DNA from: Mesorhizobium australicum WSM2073
GTDB lineage: Bacteria; Pseudomonadota; Alphaproteobacteria; Rhizobiales; Rhizobiaceae
NCBI RefSeq assembly: GCF_000230995.2
Contig: NC_019973.1
Coordinates: 2,680,001 to 2,744,000 of the forward strand
Length of the DNA: 64,000 nt
Direction of reading: 5' to 3'
Shown: one piece after another, positions 26,200 through 34,795 of the stretch
How positions within the stretch are numbered: position 1 is the stretch's first letter
Layout: each line of letters starts with the position of its first letter
Program-made: the position numbers and the translations under genes
The notes under the pieces: model-generated
The model's database searches: none
What the model saw: the letters and a program-made list of their open reading frames with translations, nothing else
What the model was told of the DNA's origin: nothing

Positions 26200-26898
26200 A
26201 TGCGGGTGCTGGTGGTCCAGAACTTCGACAATACCGGCCTTGGCCAGGTTGGCGCGGCGCTCGCGGAAGCGGGTGCCGATCTCGATGTGCGCCTTCCCTA
26301 CAAGGGTGATGCGCTGCCACGGGACGCAACCGGCCATGATGCCATGGTGGTGCTCGGCGGTGGCCAGAATGCACTGGACGACGAAGACTATCCCTATTTC
26401 CCGGCGCTGCTGGAACTGACCCGCGATTTTGCCGGCAAGGACCGCGCGGTGCTCGGCATCTGTCTCGGGGGTCAACTCGTCGCCCGCGCCTTTGGCGGCG
26501 AAAACCGCATTGGCGGCGCCAATGAATTCGGCTGGCGCGGCGTGTCGTTGACCCCGGATGCCAAGGCCGACCCAGTGCTGTCTGCACTGCCGGAAACATT
26601 CCCGATCTTCCAGTGGCACGACGATACATTCGAGCTGCCGGACGACGCCGTGCGGCTCGCCGGCAACGATGTCGCCGAAAACCAGGCGTTTCGCGTCGGC
26701 CGCGCTGTCTACGGCTTCCAGTTCCATTTCGAGGCCGACCGGCCGCTGGTGAAGGACTGGAGTTCCTCCTTCGCCCCGACCATTGCCGGGCGCCATCCCG
26801 ACTGGGCCGGCGAGCTCGAGCACGAAATGGCCCGCAACGGCCCTGATGCCGATGCTGCCGGCCTCGCCATCGCCCGTGCCTGGGTGGCGACGATCTGA
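26200..26898 (+). CDS. Type 1 glutamine amidotransferase
   Basis: 232 residues. The class I amidotransferase triad is visible: C88 in LGICLGGQ, and the His/Glu of GFQFHFEAD near residue 174. Stand-alone proteins of this form (GuaA-domain-like, YfeJ/gamma-glutamyl-hydrolase-like) move or hydrolyse the glutamine amide; the acceptor is unknown. ATG 26200 follows CAGCAGGG; an ATG at 26182 is possible. It diverges from the conserved hypothetical gene with 87 bases between them. Confidence 0.85.
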   Translation: MRVLVVQNFDNTGLGQVGAALAEAGADLDVRLPYKGDALPRDATGHDAMVVLGGGQNALDDEDYPYFPALLELTRDFAGKDRAVLGICLGGQLVARAFGGENRIGGANEFGWRGVSLTPDAKADPVLSALPETFPIFQWHDDTFELPDDAVRLAGNDVAENQAFRVGRAVYGFQFHFEADRPLVKDWSSSFAPTIAGRHPDWAGELEHEMARNGPDADAAGLAIARAWVATI

Positions 26899-27178
26899 GC
26901 ATTCGCTTCCGCGTCCTACCGCGTGACATAATTGGCACGTGGGACGGAATCCGTCTGGGGAAAACCCTTTCATCCTTGGCTTGTGTCCACCCGCTATCCT
27001 AGAAGGCGCGCGCTATATCGGCTGTGCAACCGGGATGAACCTTTTGTGTGACCCGTGCGACACACCATCGATACAGAACACGCCTAGAAGCGCGAAATCG
27101 TCGAAACTTTGAAGCGATTTTTCCGTTTCAACGCATTGGTAACCGCCTCGTGCACAGATGCAGAAAGCTCAACAAGAG

Positions 27179-27319
27179 ATGACCTCCGTGAAAGCAGCTC
27201 TTCTGTCCTTTGCCATGCTGTCCGCCATCGTGCTTTGCGGCCTTGGCATCTATGCCGCCGATGCCGCCAACAACCACAATGCGGTCGACGGCTACGGCGT
27301 TACCGCCTCCCTGCGCTAA
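27179..27319 (+). CDS. Small membrane or secreted protein, 46 residues
   Basis: ATG 27179 opens a 46-codon frame: MTSVK, then a hydrophobic run ALLSFAMLSAIVLCGLGIYAA at about 6-26, then a polar tail DAANNHNAVDGYG. It could be a single-pass membrane protein or a signal peptide with a short mature part. Codons use G or C at most third positions, as in neighbouring genes, which supports real coding. CAAGAG is a weak ribosome-binding site. Function unknown. It lies in the gap between the amidotransferase and phosphatase genes. Confidence 0.5.
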   Translation: MTSVKAALLSFAMLSAIVLCGLGIYAADAANNHNAVDGYGVTASLR

Positions 27320-27385
27320 AGCCCAGGCATCGCTCGCGCGAGTATCCCTCGCGCCAGTATCCTCGCGCCCTTGGGCGCCGGGGCC

Positions 27386-28189
27386 TCAAGGTTCCTTTAT
27401 CGACATTTCCAGGATGCGTTTGTCCGCGCCGTCCACGACGAGCGCGGTAAGCTTGCCTGACTGCCAGGCAAGCGTGTCGACATTGACGCGGTTGGCCATC
27501 ACTTCCGCCTCGGGGACCGGCGTGTGGCCATGCACCACGATCTTCTGGAGGAGACCGGTGTGATCGTGGAAGACGTCACGGATCCAGATCAGGTCCTGGA
27601 TATTCTGTTTCTCCAGCGCAATGCCTGGCCTTATGCCGGCATGGCAGAAGAAGAAGTCGCCTGACGTCACCGAGAACGGCAGCGACCGCAGGAAGTCGAT
27701 ATGGCTTTGCGGCACGGCTGCGAGCAAGGCTTGGTGGCCCTTGCGCATGGCTGACTCGGCCTTGCCGAACCAGATGCCGCTGCCGTTGTTGATCGTCACC
27801 CCATAGGATTGCGCGGTCTGGATGCCGCCAAAACGGATGAAGAGCCCTTCGGGGTCGGGTGTCTCGAGAAAGTCGAGAAAGCCGAGGTCGTGGTTGCCGG
27901 CCAGCATCATGTTTCGCTGATCGCGTTCGCGCGCTTCGATCAGGAAGTCGATGACGCCCTTGGAGTCGGGCCCTCGATCGACATAGTCGCCAAGATGGAT
28001 GATGCGCCAGTCCGCGACCAGGTCCCTGGCGATCTCGGCCTCGATCTGGCCGTGCATGGCGGCCAGCAGGTCGAGCCGGCCATGCACGTCGCCGATCGCG
28101 TAGAGACGCACGCCGTCCGGCCCGCGTGCGTCGAGGAAATGGATGCCGGGTTCCACCAAGGTTCTGGTATCTCCGTGGTCAGATGTCAC
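27386..28189 (-). CDS. Metallophosphoesterase (serine/threonine protein phosphatase type)
   Basis: 267 residues with the calcineurin-like motifs in order: GDVHGRLDL (about 33-41), GDYVDRGPDS (about 67-76), GNHD (about 97-100), and VVHGHTPV near the C-terminus. These bind two metal ions. Relatives (PrpA/PphA, ApaH) act on phosphoproteins or nucleotides; the motif set fits PrpA-like phosphatases. It starts four bases after the lldD stop and is therefore the last gene of the gntR-lldD unit, which is an unusual partner for hydroxy-acid oxidation. Confidence 0.88.
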   Translation of the reverse strand: MTSDHGDTRTLVEPGIHFLDARGPDGVRLYAIGDVHGRLDLLAAMHGQIEAEIARDLVADWRIIHLGDYVDRGPDSKGVIDFLIEARERDQRNMMLAGNHDLGFLDFLETPDPEGLFIRFGGIQTAQSYGVTINNGSGIWFGKAESAMRKGHQALLAAVPQSHIDFLRSLPFSVTSGDFFFCHAGIRPGIALEKQNIQDLIWIRDVFHDHTGLLQKIVVHGHTPVPEAEVMANRVNVDTLAWQSGKLTALVVDGADKRILEMSIKEP

Positions 28190-28193
28190 GGCC

Positions 28194-29330
28194 TTAGCGC
28201 CGGAGTTGGTCCTTGCCCATGTCGGTGACCAGACGTTTTCCGCACAGCGCCAGCGTGATGTCCATCTCCTTGCGGATGATTTCCAATGCCTTGGTAACCC
28301 CTTCCTTGCCGAGCGCGCCCAGGCCGTAAAGAAATGGCCGGCCGATATAGGTGCCCTTGGCGCCCAGGCAGAGCGCTTTCAACACATCCTGGCCGGAGCG
28401 GATGCCGCCGTCCATATGCACTTCTATTCTGTCGCCGACCGCATCCGCGATCTCTTCCAGCGCCATGATGGAGGACGATGCGCCGTCGAGTTGGCGGCCG
28501 CCATGATTGGAAACGATGATGGCATCGGCGCCGGTGTTGGCTGCCATCAGCGCGTCCTCCTTGTCGAGGATGCCCTTGAGGATCAGTTTGCCGCCCCAGC
28601 GCTCCTTGATCCAGGCGACGTCCTTCCACGACAGGTGCGGATCGAACTGTTCGGTCGTCCATGACGACAACGAAGCCACATCGCCGACGCCCTTGGCATG
28701 GCCGACGATGTTACGGAAGGTACGGCGCTTCGTGCCAGCCATGCCCATCCACCAGCCAGGCCGCACAGCGATGTTGGCGATGTTGGCGAGCGTCATCTTG
28801 GGCGGCGCCGAAAGCCCATTGCGGACGTCCTTGTGGCGCTGGCCGAGGACCTGCAGGTCGAGCGTCAGCACCAGCGCCGAGCACTTCGCCGCCTTCGCCC
28901 GGTCGATCAAGTTGAGGACGAAATCCTTGTCGCGCAGCACATAGAGCTGGAACCAGAACGGTTTCTTCGTCACCGACGCGACATCCTCGATCGAGCAGAT
29001 GCTCATCGTCGAAAGCGTGAACGGCACGCCGAATTCCTCAGCCGCCTGCGCTGCCAGCATCTCGCCGTCGGCGTGCTGCATGCCGGTCAGGCCTGTCGGC
29101 GCAAGCGCCACCGGCATCGACACTTTCTGGCCGATCATGGTCGATTCCAGCGAGCGGTTGCTCATGTCGACCAGCACGCGCTGGCGGAACTTGATCTTCT
29201 GGAAGTCTTCCTCGTTTGCCCGGTAGGTGCTCTCGGTCCAGGCGCCGGAGTCGGCATAGTCGAAGAACATCTTGGGCACGCGCCGGCGCGCGAGATCCTT
29301 GAGGTCTGCGATGGTGAGAATGTCGCTCAT
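28194..29330 (-). CDS. lldD: FMN-dependent alpha-hydroxy-acid dehydrogenase, probably L-lactate dehydrogenase
   Basis: 378 residues. Family features are all present: FDYADSGAWTESTYRAN, ALAPTGLTGMQHADGE, WFQLYVLRDKD, TLDLQVLGQRHKD, the catalytic-base stretch IIVSNHGGRQLDG with H276, and a phosphate-binding MDGGIRSGQDVLKAL. The enzyme oxidises L-2-hydroxy acids at the membrane with FMN. L-lactate is the most likely substrate given the GntR regulator upstream, but the nearby glcDEF genes make glycolate or related acids possible. It forms one unit with gntR and the phosphatase gene. Confidence 0.88.
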   Translation of the reverse strand: MSDILTIADLKDLARRRVPKMFFDYADSGAWTESTYRANEEDFQKIKFRQRVLVDMSNRSLESTMIGQKVSMPVALAPTGLTGMQHADGEMLAAQAAEEFGVPFTLSTMSICSIEDVASVTKKPFWFQLYVLRDKDFVLNLIDRAKAAKCSALVLTLDLQVLGQRHKDVRNGLSAPPKMTLANIANIAVRPGWWMGMAGTKRRTFRNIVGHAKGVGDVASLSSWTTEQFDPHLSWKDVAWIKERWGGKLILKGILDKEDALMAANTGADAIIVSNHGGRQLDGASSSIMALEEIADAVGDRIEVHMDGGIRSGQDVLKALCLGAKGTYIGRPFLYGLGALGKEGVTKALEIIRKEMDITLALCGKRLVTDMGKDQLRR

Positions 29331-29355
29331 GATGGTCCCCGCTTGATCAAATTGA

Positions 29356-30159
29356 CTAGGAGCGGCTGCGCGCTGGTTCGCTGCCGCCGGTTTCCGAGCG
29401 CTGCCTTAGCCTCAGCCGCGACACGCGTTGCCAGTCGCCGCTGCGCTCGGCTTCCGCCATCGAGCGCTCGACATAGGTCATGTGGTCCATCGCCGCCTGG
29501 CGGGCGGCGGCCGGATCGCCAGCCCTGACCGCGGTGTGGATCGCCCGGTGCTGCGCCAGCAGCGCCTCTCGCGCGCCCGGCACGGTGAACACCAGCAGCC
29601 GGTTCTGGAACACGCCTTCCGATAAGAGGCGGTAGCAGGAGCGCAGCGTGTGCAAGAGCAGGATGTTGTGCGCGCATTCGCAGATCGCGTGGTGGAATTC
29701 AACGTCGATTTCCGCCTCGTCGTCGAAGTCGCCGGTGCGATGCGCCTCATCCATGCGCGCCATGATGCGGTCGAGCAGGGCGAGGTCTTCGGGTGTGGCA
29801 CGCCGTGCCGCGTATTCGGCGGCTATGCCCTCGACCTCGCGGCGATACTCCAGATAGTCCGTCACCGCCTTGCGATGCGTCGAGATCAGGTCCGCCACCG
29901 GCTTGGTAAACAACTGGCCGATAATGTCGGCGACATGCGTGCCGCCGCCGGCCTTGGTCGTCAGCAACCCACGTCCTTCGAGCGCCTTCAGCGCATCGCG
30001 CAGGATGGGCCGCGACACATCGAACTGGCGCGCCAGTTCGCGCTCGCCGGGCAGCCGGTCGCCGGTGCGCAGGACGCCTTCGAGGATGAGGCTTTCGATC
30101 TGCTGCACGACTTCGTCGGCGGTGCGCGAATGCTCGATCCTGGAGAAAATATCGCTCAA
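29356..30159 (-). CDS. GntR family (FadR/LldR subgroup) transcriptional regulator
   Basis: 267 residues. A winged helix at about 14-78 contains GDRLPGERELARQFDVSRPILRDALKALEGRGLL. The C-terminal all-helical FCD domain has the metal-binding pattern DVEFHHAICECAHN and HRAIHTAVRAGD. LldR, GlcC and PdhR of this subgroup sense lactate, glycolate or pyruvate. The gene heads the lldD unit. A 19-bp motif lies upstream at 30216-30234 and a similar one before glcD, so it probably controls both sets. Whether the ligand is lactate or glycolate cannot be told. Confidence 0.9.
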   Translation of the reverse strand: MSDIFSRIEHSRTADEVVQQIESLILEGVLRTGDRLPGERELARQFDVSRPILRDALKALEGRGLLTTKAGGGTHVADIIGQLFTKPVADLISTHRKAVTDYLEYRREVEGIAAEYAARRATPEDLALLDRIMARMDEAHRTGDFDDEAEIDVEFHHAICECAHNILLLHTLRSCYRLLSEGVFQNRLLVFTVPGAREALLAQHRAIHTAVRAGDPAAARQAAMDHMTYVERSMAEAERSGDWQRVSRLRLRQRSETGGSEPARSRS

Positions 30160-30215
30160 AGGAAGCGCCTGGGGACGGAATGAATGTCGCGCAGATTAAA
30201 GCGTCTGTCGCCAAC

Positions 30216-30234
30216 TGGTCAAATTATTTATCCA
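30216..30234. promoter_or_regulatory. Candidate GntR operator upstream of gntR
   Basis: TGG-N13-CCA, reading TGGTCAAATTATTTATCCA, an imperfect palindrome in the region before gntR. It has the same length as, and matches 12 of 19 positions of, the motif before glcD (31806-31824). Confidence 0.45.
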
Positions 30235-30366
30235 ATTCGCCTGGTTCGGTCGATTTTCGCATCGCGCCGGCACGTCGCCTCGCGCTAAACTTTGCTGTTT
30301 ACGTCCCTTGTCGATTGCCGCAAGACGGCACCATTGCACGAAGGGTCGAAACCAGGGGGACCAGAC

Positions 30367-31689
30367 GTGTCGGACGAGACGTCCAATCTTGAATTCCAGT
30401 CGCGCAGCCAAGGCAGCGTCATGGGCTTTCCGGCGCATGAAGGCCGGCCCGGCGCGCTCGGCGAGGTTCATGCCCGTCCGCATCCGCTCGTCGAGAAGCC
30501 GCGCGTCCTCGTCCAGCTCTCCTTCATGACCGAAGGAGGCTCCGCGGTCGACCATGCCGTGCTTTCGGAACTGTCGCGCCGCCTCGGCATCGCCGCCCCC
30601 GAGCGTCATGCCCGCCACCACGCCATGAAATGGGGCAAGGGCACGCTGCGCTGGGAGCGGCATACGGAGTTCTCGACCTATCTCTGGGAAGGACCGCTGG
30701 CGGAGAATGGCTGGGGGCAAGAGGATTCGCCGTTCGGCAATGGCTTTTCGCCGCCGGGAACCGTCATCTCGGGCATCCGGCTCGAGATCCGCAAGTGGAC
30801 GCAGGCGAACGAGAGGCTGATCGCCGGCTTCGACCCGACCAGCCTCTGTCACTCGCTCGTCGAGCGCGGCAGCGCGGCTATTGTCACCGACTTCCGCCAG
30901 GATGGCGATGGCATGACCCGCATGCTGGTGCTTGATCGTGGTCTGACCCCGGCCAGCACCGGCGCGCTGTCGCAGCGGCTGATCGACATCGAGACCTACC
31001 GCACGCTTGCCATGCTCGGCTTGCCGCTGGCGCTCACCTTGTCCAGCCGCGCCCGCCGCATCGAGGATCGCTTGGCACAGACGACCCTGGAAATGAAAGT
31101 TGCCGAGACCCGCGACAGCCAGACGCTGCTCGCCGACCTGACGGAGCTTGCCGCCGAACTGGAGGCTGATGCCGCTTCCAGCCTTTACCGCTTCGGCGCC
31201 AGTCGCGCTTATGACGGCATCGTCACTGAAAGGCTCGAGGCACTGGATGAGGAGCCAGTGCTGGGCTACGACACCTGGTCGGGCTTTCTGCTGCGGCGCA
31301 TGGCGCCAGCCATGCGCACCTGCCGCTCGGTCGAGGAGCGCCAGGCCAACCTGTCGCGAAAGCTGACCCGTGCCACCACGCTGTTGCGCACCTGGGTCGA
31401 TGTCGAGGTCGAGAAGCAGAACCGCGACCTGCTCGCCTCGATGAACAACCGCGCCCGGCTGCAACTGCGCCTGCAGCAGACCGTCGAAGGGCTCTCGGTC
31501 GCCGCCGTCTCCTACTATGTGGTGGGCCTCATAGGCTATGTCGCCAAGGGCGCGTCGGTCTTTGGCCACGCCTTCGCGCCGGAGGTCGTTACCGCCGCAT
31601 CGGTGCCGATCGCCATCCTGCTGGTCTGGTGGGGCGTGCGCAGGGTGCGACAGATGCATTCCGAGCCGGCGAAGCATCCGGCCGAATAG
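30367..31689 (+). CDS. DUF3422 domain-containing membrane protein
   Basis: 440 residues from GTG 30367, which has GGGGGA six bases upstream; an ATG at 30421 is possible. DUF3422 is recognised by EVHARPHP near the N-terminus and WGKGTLRWERHTEFSTYLWE. Near the C-terminus two membrane segments occur (AAVSYYVVGLIGYVAKGASV and VTAASVPIAILLVWWGV), following an amphipathic region LTRATTLLRTWVDVEVEKQNRDLLASM. A large cytoplasmic domain anchored by a C-terminal hairpin is likely. Function is unknown. It diverges from the gntR unit and lies 155 bases before glcD. Confidence 0.88.
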   Translation: MSDETSNLEFQSRSQGSVMGFPAHEGRPGALGEVHARPHPLVEKPRVLVQLSFMTEGGSAVDHAVLSELSRRLGIAAPERHARHHAMKWGKGTLRWERHTEFSTYLWEGPLAENGWGQEDSPFGNGFSPPGTVISGIRLEIRKWTQANERLIAGFDPTSLCHSLVERGSAAIVTDFRQDGDGMTRMLVLDRGLTPASTGALSQRLIDIETYRTLAMLGLPLALTLSSRARRIEDRLAQTTLEMKVAETRDSQTLLADLTELAAELEADAASSLYRFGASRAYDGIVTERLEALDEEPVLGYDTWSGFLLRRMAPAMRTCRSVEERQANLSRKLTRATTLLRTWVDVEVEKQNRDLLASMNNRARLQLRLQQTVEGLSVAAVSYYVVGLIGYVAKGASVFGHAFAPEVVTAASVPIAILLVWWGVRRVRQMHSEPAKHPAE

Positions 31690-31805
31690 ACCGCGCCAAG
31701 CTTCGAAGCGCGATGGATGTGCAGCGGCAGATTGCCGCTGCGGAAGCCTTGCCTGCATCCGCCCCGGATGCCATCAAAGCAAGATTTGCAACAAATGTCG
31801 CTAGC

Positions 31806-31824
31806 TGGTAAATCATTTTTACCA
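31806..31824. promoter_or_regulatory. Candidate GntR operator upstream of glcD
   Basis: The sequence CTGGTAAA-TCATT-TTTACCAG (31805-31825) is a perfect 8-bp inverted repeat. Its inner 19 bases (TGG-N13-CCA) match the motif before gntR in length and in 12 of 19 positions. It lies 20 bases before the glcD start, a position where bound protein would block transcription or translation initiation. Confidence 0.6.
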
Positions 31825-31844
31825 GTTGAGTGGAGGAAGCGCCG

Positions 31845-33341
31845 ATGTCTGGCCTTGCCATGCCCAAGCCAGACGCCGAGACGCTGCGCCGGCGCAGCGA
31901 AATCGTCGCCGACATGCGCATCATCGTGCCGGGCGAGGGCGTGGTCGACGCGGCCAATGAAATGCGGGTCTTCGAGAGTGATGGCCTGACTGCCTACCGG
32001 CAAGTGCCGCTGGTCGTGGTCCTGCCGGAGACGGTGGCGCAGGTTTCCCGTCTGCTGAAATACTGCAACGACCGCAACATTCGCGTCGTGCCGCGGGGAT
32101 CCGGCACCTCGCTGTCGGGCGGTGCGCTGCCGCTGGAAGACGCGGTGCTGCTGGTCATGAGCCGGTTCAACCGGATACTCGAGATCGATTTTCCCAACCG
32201 CATCGTCGTCGCCCAGCCCGGCGTCACCAATCTCGGCATCACGACAGCCGTCGAGCAGGAGGGCTTTTACTACGCCCCCGATCCATCCTCCCAGATCGCC
32301 TGCTCGATCGGCGGCAACGTGGCGGAGAATTCCGGCGGCGTGCACTGCCTGAAATATGGCCTCACCGCCAACAATGTGCTTGGCATCGAGATGGTGCTGA
32401 TGAATGGCGAGGTGGTGCGGCTCGGCGGCGGCCACCTCGACGCGGAAGGCTATGACCTGCTCGGCGTCATGACCGGTTCGGAAGGTCTGCTCGGCGTCGT
32501 CACCGAGGTCACCGTGCGCATCCTGAAGAAACCGGAGACGGCGCGGGCGCTGCTGATCGGCTTCCCGACCAGCGAGCAGGGCGGCCAATGCGTCGCCGAC
32601 ATTATCGGCGCCGGCATCATTCCCGGTGGCATGGAGATGATGGACCGTCCGGCGATCCACGCGGCGGAAGATTTCGTCCATGCCGGTTACCCCCTCGACG
32701 TCGAGGCGCTGCTGATCGTCGAACTCGACGGGCCGGGCGTCGAGGTCGATCATCTCATTACGGCGGTCGAGGCGATCGCCATTCGCAACGGCTCGACCAC
32801 CTGCCGCATCTCGCAATCCGAGCAGGAGCGGCTGAGTTTTTGGGCCGGCCGCAAGGCGGCCTTCCCCGCCGTTGGCCGCATCTCGCCCGATTACTACTGC
32901 ATGGACGGCACGATCCCACGCAAGGAGCTGCCTGGCGTGCTGGCCGGCATGCGCGAGCTCTCCCAAAAATACGGTCTCGGAGTCGCCAATGTCTTTCACG
33001 CCGGCGACGGCAATCTGCATCCCCTGATCCTTTATGACGCCAACGTGCCTGGTGAACTCGACAAGGCCGAAAGCTTTGGCGCTGACATTCTGAGGCTTTG
33101 CGTCAAGGTCGGTGGCGTGCTCACCGGCGAACATGGCGTCGGGGTCGAGAAGCGCGACCTGATGCCGGAGATGTTCAACCAGGTCGACCTCGACCAGCAA
33201 ATGCGCGTCAAGTGCGCCTTCGATCCCAACCATCTGCTCAATCCCGGAAAGGTGTTCCCGCAACTGCGCCGCTGCGCCGAACTGGGGCGCATGCATGTGC
33301 ATCGCGGGCAGGTGGCGTTTCCCGATATTCCGAGGTTTTGA
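31845..33341 (+). CDS. glcD: Glycolate oxidase FAD-linked subunit GlcD
   Basis: 498 residues. A PCMH-type FAD domain spans about 55-235 (VVPRGSGTSLSGGALP, SSQIACSIGGNVAENSGGVHCLKYG), followed by the FAD-oxidase C-terminal domain with VFHAGDGNLHP and GEHGVGVEKRD. With GlcE and GlcF it oxidises glycolate (or D-lactate) to the keto acid and passes electrons to the respiratory chain. ATG 31845 follows GGAGG. glcE comes 238 bases later, the gap being filled by a palindromic repeat. A candidate operator lies just upstream. Confidence 0.95.
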   Translation: MSGLAMPKPDAETLRRRSEIVADMRIIVPGEGVVDAANEMRVFESDGLTAYRQVPLVVVLPETVAQVSRLLKYCNDRNIRVVPRGSGTSLSGGALPLEDAVLLVMSRFNRILEIDFPNRIVVAQPGVTNLGITTAVEQEGFYYAPDPSSQIACSIGGNVAENSGGVHCLKYGLTANNVLGIEMVLMNGEVVRLGGGHLDAEGYDLLGVMTGSEGLLGVVTEVTVRILKKPETARALLIGFPTSEQGGQCVADIIGAGIIPGGMEMMDRPAIHAAEDFVHAGYPLDVEALLIVELDGPGVEVDHLITAVEAIAIRNGSTTCRISQSEQERLSFWAGRKAAFPAVGRISPDYYCMDGTIPRKELPGVLAGMRELSQKYGLGVANVFHAGDGNLHPLILYDANVPGELDKAESFGADILRLCVKVGGVLTGEHGVGVEKRDLMPEMFNQVDLDQQMRVKCAFDPNHLLNPGKVFPQLRRCAELGRMHVHRGQVAFPDIPRF

Positions 33342-33360
33342 GGGACATGTTGGCGCTTGA

Positions 33361-33519
33361 ACACCCCCCTCTGTCCTGCCGGACATCTCCCCCGCAAGGG
33401 GGGAGATTAGCAGTTCCGGCGTCTCGCCGTTCAACAGACATTGGATGTTGGCGAAATCCGATGCGGCATCTGATCTCCCCCCTTGCGGGGGAGATGTCCG
33501 GCAGGACAGAGGGGGGTGT
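33361..33519. repeat. 159-bp palindromic repeat element (RIME-like) between glcD and glcE
   Basis: Perfect 47-bp inverted arms (33361-33407 and 33473-33519) flank a 65-bp centre. Each arm contains CTGTCCTGCCGGACATCTCC and a nested hairpin CCCCCGCAAGGGGG. A second copy lies at 41045-41202; its centre matches this one in opposite orientation (19 of 25 bases in the part compared). Such intergenic palindromes fit the RIME type described from rhizobia; that identification is from memory. Its RNA would fold into a very stable hairpin inside the glc message. Confidence 0.85.
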
Positions 33520-33579
33520 GAAGAAACGCGACCTATCACTTCTCGCCCGCTTTGCGGGGCAGAGGAAGGGCACGCGTGC

Positions 33580-34785
33580 ATGACCGCCTTCACCCCCACC
33601 ACTTCAGCCGAAGTCCTCTCCACGGTTGCCTGGGCGACGGCAGAAGAAGCATCGCTCGAAATTCTCGGCCATGGCTCCAAGCGCGGCATCGGCCGTCCGT
33701 TGCAGACCGAGCATACGCTCGACCTGTCGAAACTCTCAGGCGTGACCCTCTATGAACCCGCAGAACTGGTGCTGTCGGCCAAGTCAGGCACGCCGCTGGC
33801 CGAGATCGACAGGCTGCTGGCTAAAAACGGCCAGCAACTCGCCTTCGAGCCGATGGACTACGGCCCGCTGCACGGCGGCGAGCCGGGCAAAGGCACCATC
33901 GGCGGCGTGCTTGGCGCCAACCTGTCCGGTCCGCGCCGGCTGAAGGCGGGTGCCGCGCGCGATCATATCCTGGGCATCAACGTCGTCTCCGGCCGGGGGG
34001 AAGCTTTCAAGTCGGGCGGCCGCGTGGTCAAGAACGTCACCGGCTACGATATGTCGAAGCTGATGGCCAACAGCTGGGGCACGCTGGCCGTCTTTACCGA
34101 CGTCACCTTCAAGGTGCTGCCTGCGGCCGAGACCGAAGTCACGCTCGCTGTGCGTGGCCTGCTCGATGATGCAGCCTGCGCCGCCATGGCCTTGGCCCTT
34201 GGTTCCAGCGCGGAAGTATCGAGCGCTGCCCATCTGCCGGAGCGCATCGCTGCCCGCGTGGCCGGCGGGACGCTCGGCAGTGAAGCCGCCACGCTGCTGC
34301 GCGTCGAGGGCTTTGGCCCGTCGGTTGCCTATCGCATCACCGCGCTGAACACCCTGCTCGGCAAGGCCGGGCCGCTGGAGGAGATTTCCGGTGAGACCTC
34401 CAAGGCAATCTGGCGCGACGTGCGCGATATCAGGCCCTTCGTTGACGGCAGCGAAAAGCCTGTCTGGCGGGTCTCGATGACGCCCGCACAGGGGCACCAG
34501 ATGGTTCTGACCCTACGCATGCAGGCCGCCGTCAGTGCCTTCTACGACTGGCAGGGCGGGCTGGTGTGGCTGCGCATGGAGGAGGGCGATCCCGAAGCCA
34601 CCCTGCTTCGTGGGCTGTTGCGGAAACATGGCGGCGGCCACGCGACGCTGGTGCGCGCTGCCCCCGCCCATCGCGCCGCGCTACCGGTGTTCGAGCCGCA
34701 GGCGCCGGCGCTTGCCGCGCTGAGCCAGCGCCTGAAACAGGAATTCGACCCGAAGAACATCCTCAATCCCGGCCGCATGGCCTAG
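33580..34785 (+). CDS. glcE: Glycolate oxidase FAD-binding subunit GlcE
   Basis: 401 residues, usual for GlcE. FAD-domain features are ILGHGSKRGIGRP, the long PMDYGPLHGGEPGKGTIGGVLGANLSGPRR, and GRVVKNVTGYDMSKLMANSWGTL. The C-terminus ends in FDPKNILNPGRM like GlcD-type proteins. It forms the glycolate oxidase complex with GlcD and GlcF. ATG 33580 follows AGAGGAAGGG; an open frame reaches upstream to 33445 but only through the repeat element, so the later start is right. glcF follows after ten bases. Confidence 0.94.
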   Translation: MTAFTPTTSAEVLSTVAWATAEEASLEILGHGSKRGIGRPLQTEHTLDLSKLSGVTLYEPAELVLSAKSGTPLAEIDRLLAKNGQQLAFEPMDYGPLHGGEPGKGTIGGVLGANLSGPRRLKAGAARDHILGINVVSGRGEAFKSGGRVVKNVTGYDMSKLMANSWGTLAVFTDVTFKVLPAAETEVTLAVRGLLDDAACAAMALALGSSAEVSSAAHLPERIAARVAGGTLGSEAATLLRVEGFGPSVAYRITALNTLLGKAGPLEEISGETSKAIWRDVRDIRPFVDGSEKPVWRVSMTPAQGHQMVLTLRMQAAVSAFYDWQGGLVWLRMEEGDPEATLLRGLLRKHGGGHATLVRAAPAHRAALPVFEPQAPALAALSQRLKQEFDPKNILNPGRMA

Positions 34786-34795
34786 GACATCAGAG

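Noticed and set aside
29331..29355. A third GntR motif between gntR and lldD (TTGATCAAATTGAC)
   Set aside because: It lacks the TGG-N13-CCA frame and matches only in part.
33445..33579. N-terminal extension of GlcE reading through the palindromic repeat
   Set aside because: The extension is repeat DNA and a good ribosome-binding site precedes ATG 33580.
31536..33689. 717-codon minus-strand frame over glcD
   Set aside because: Antisense of glcD with no recognisable domain.
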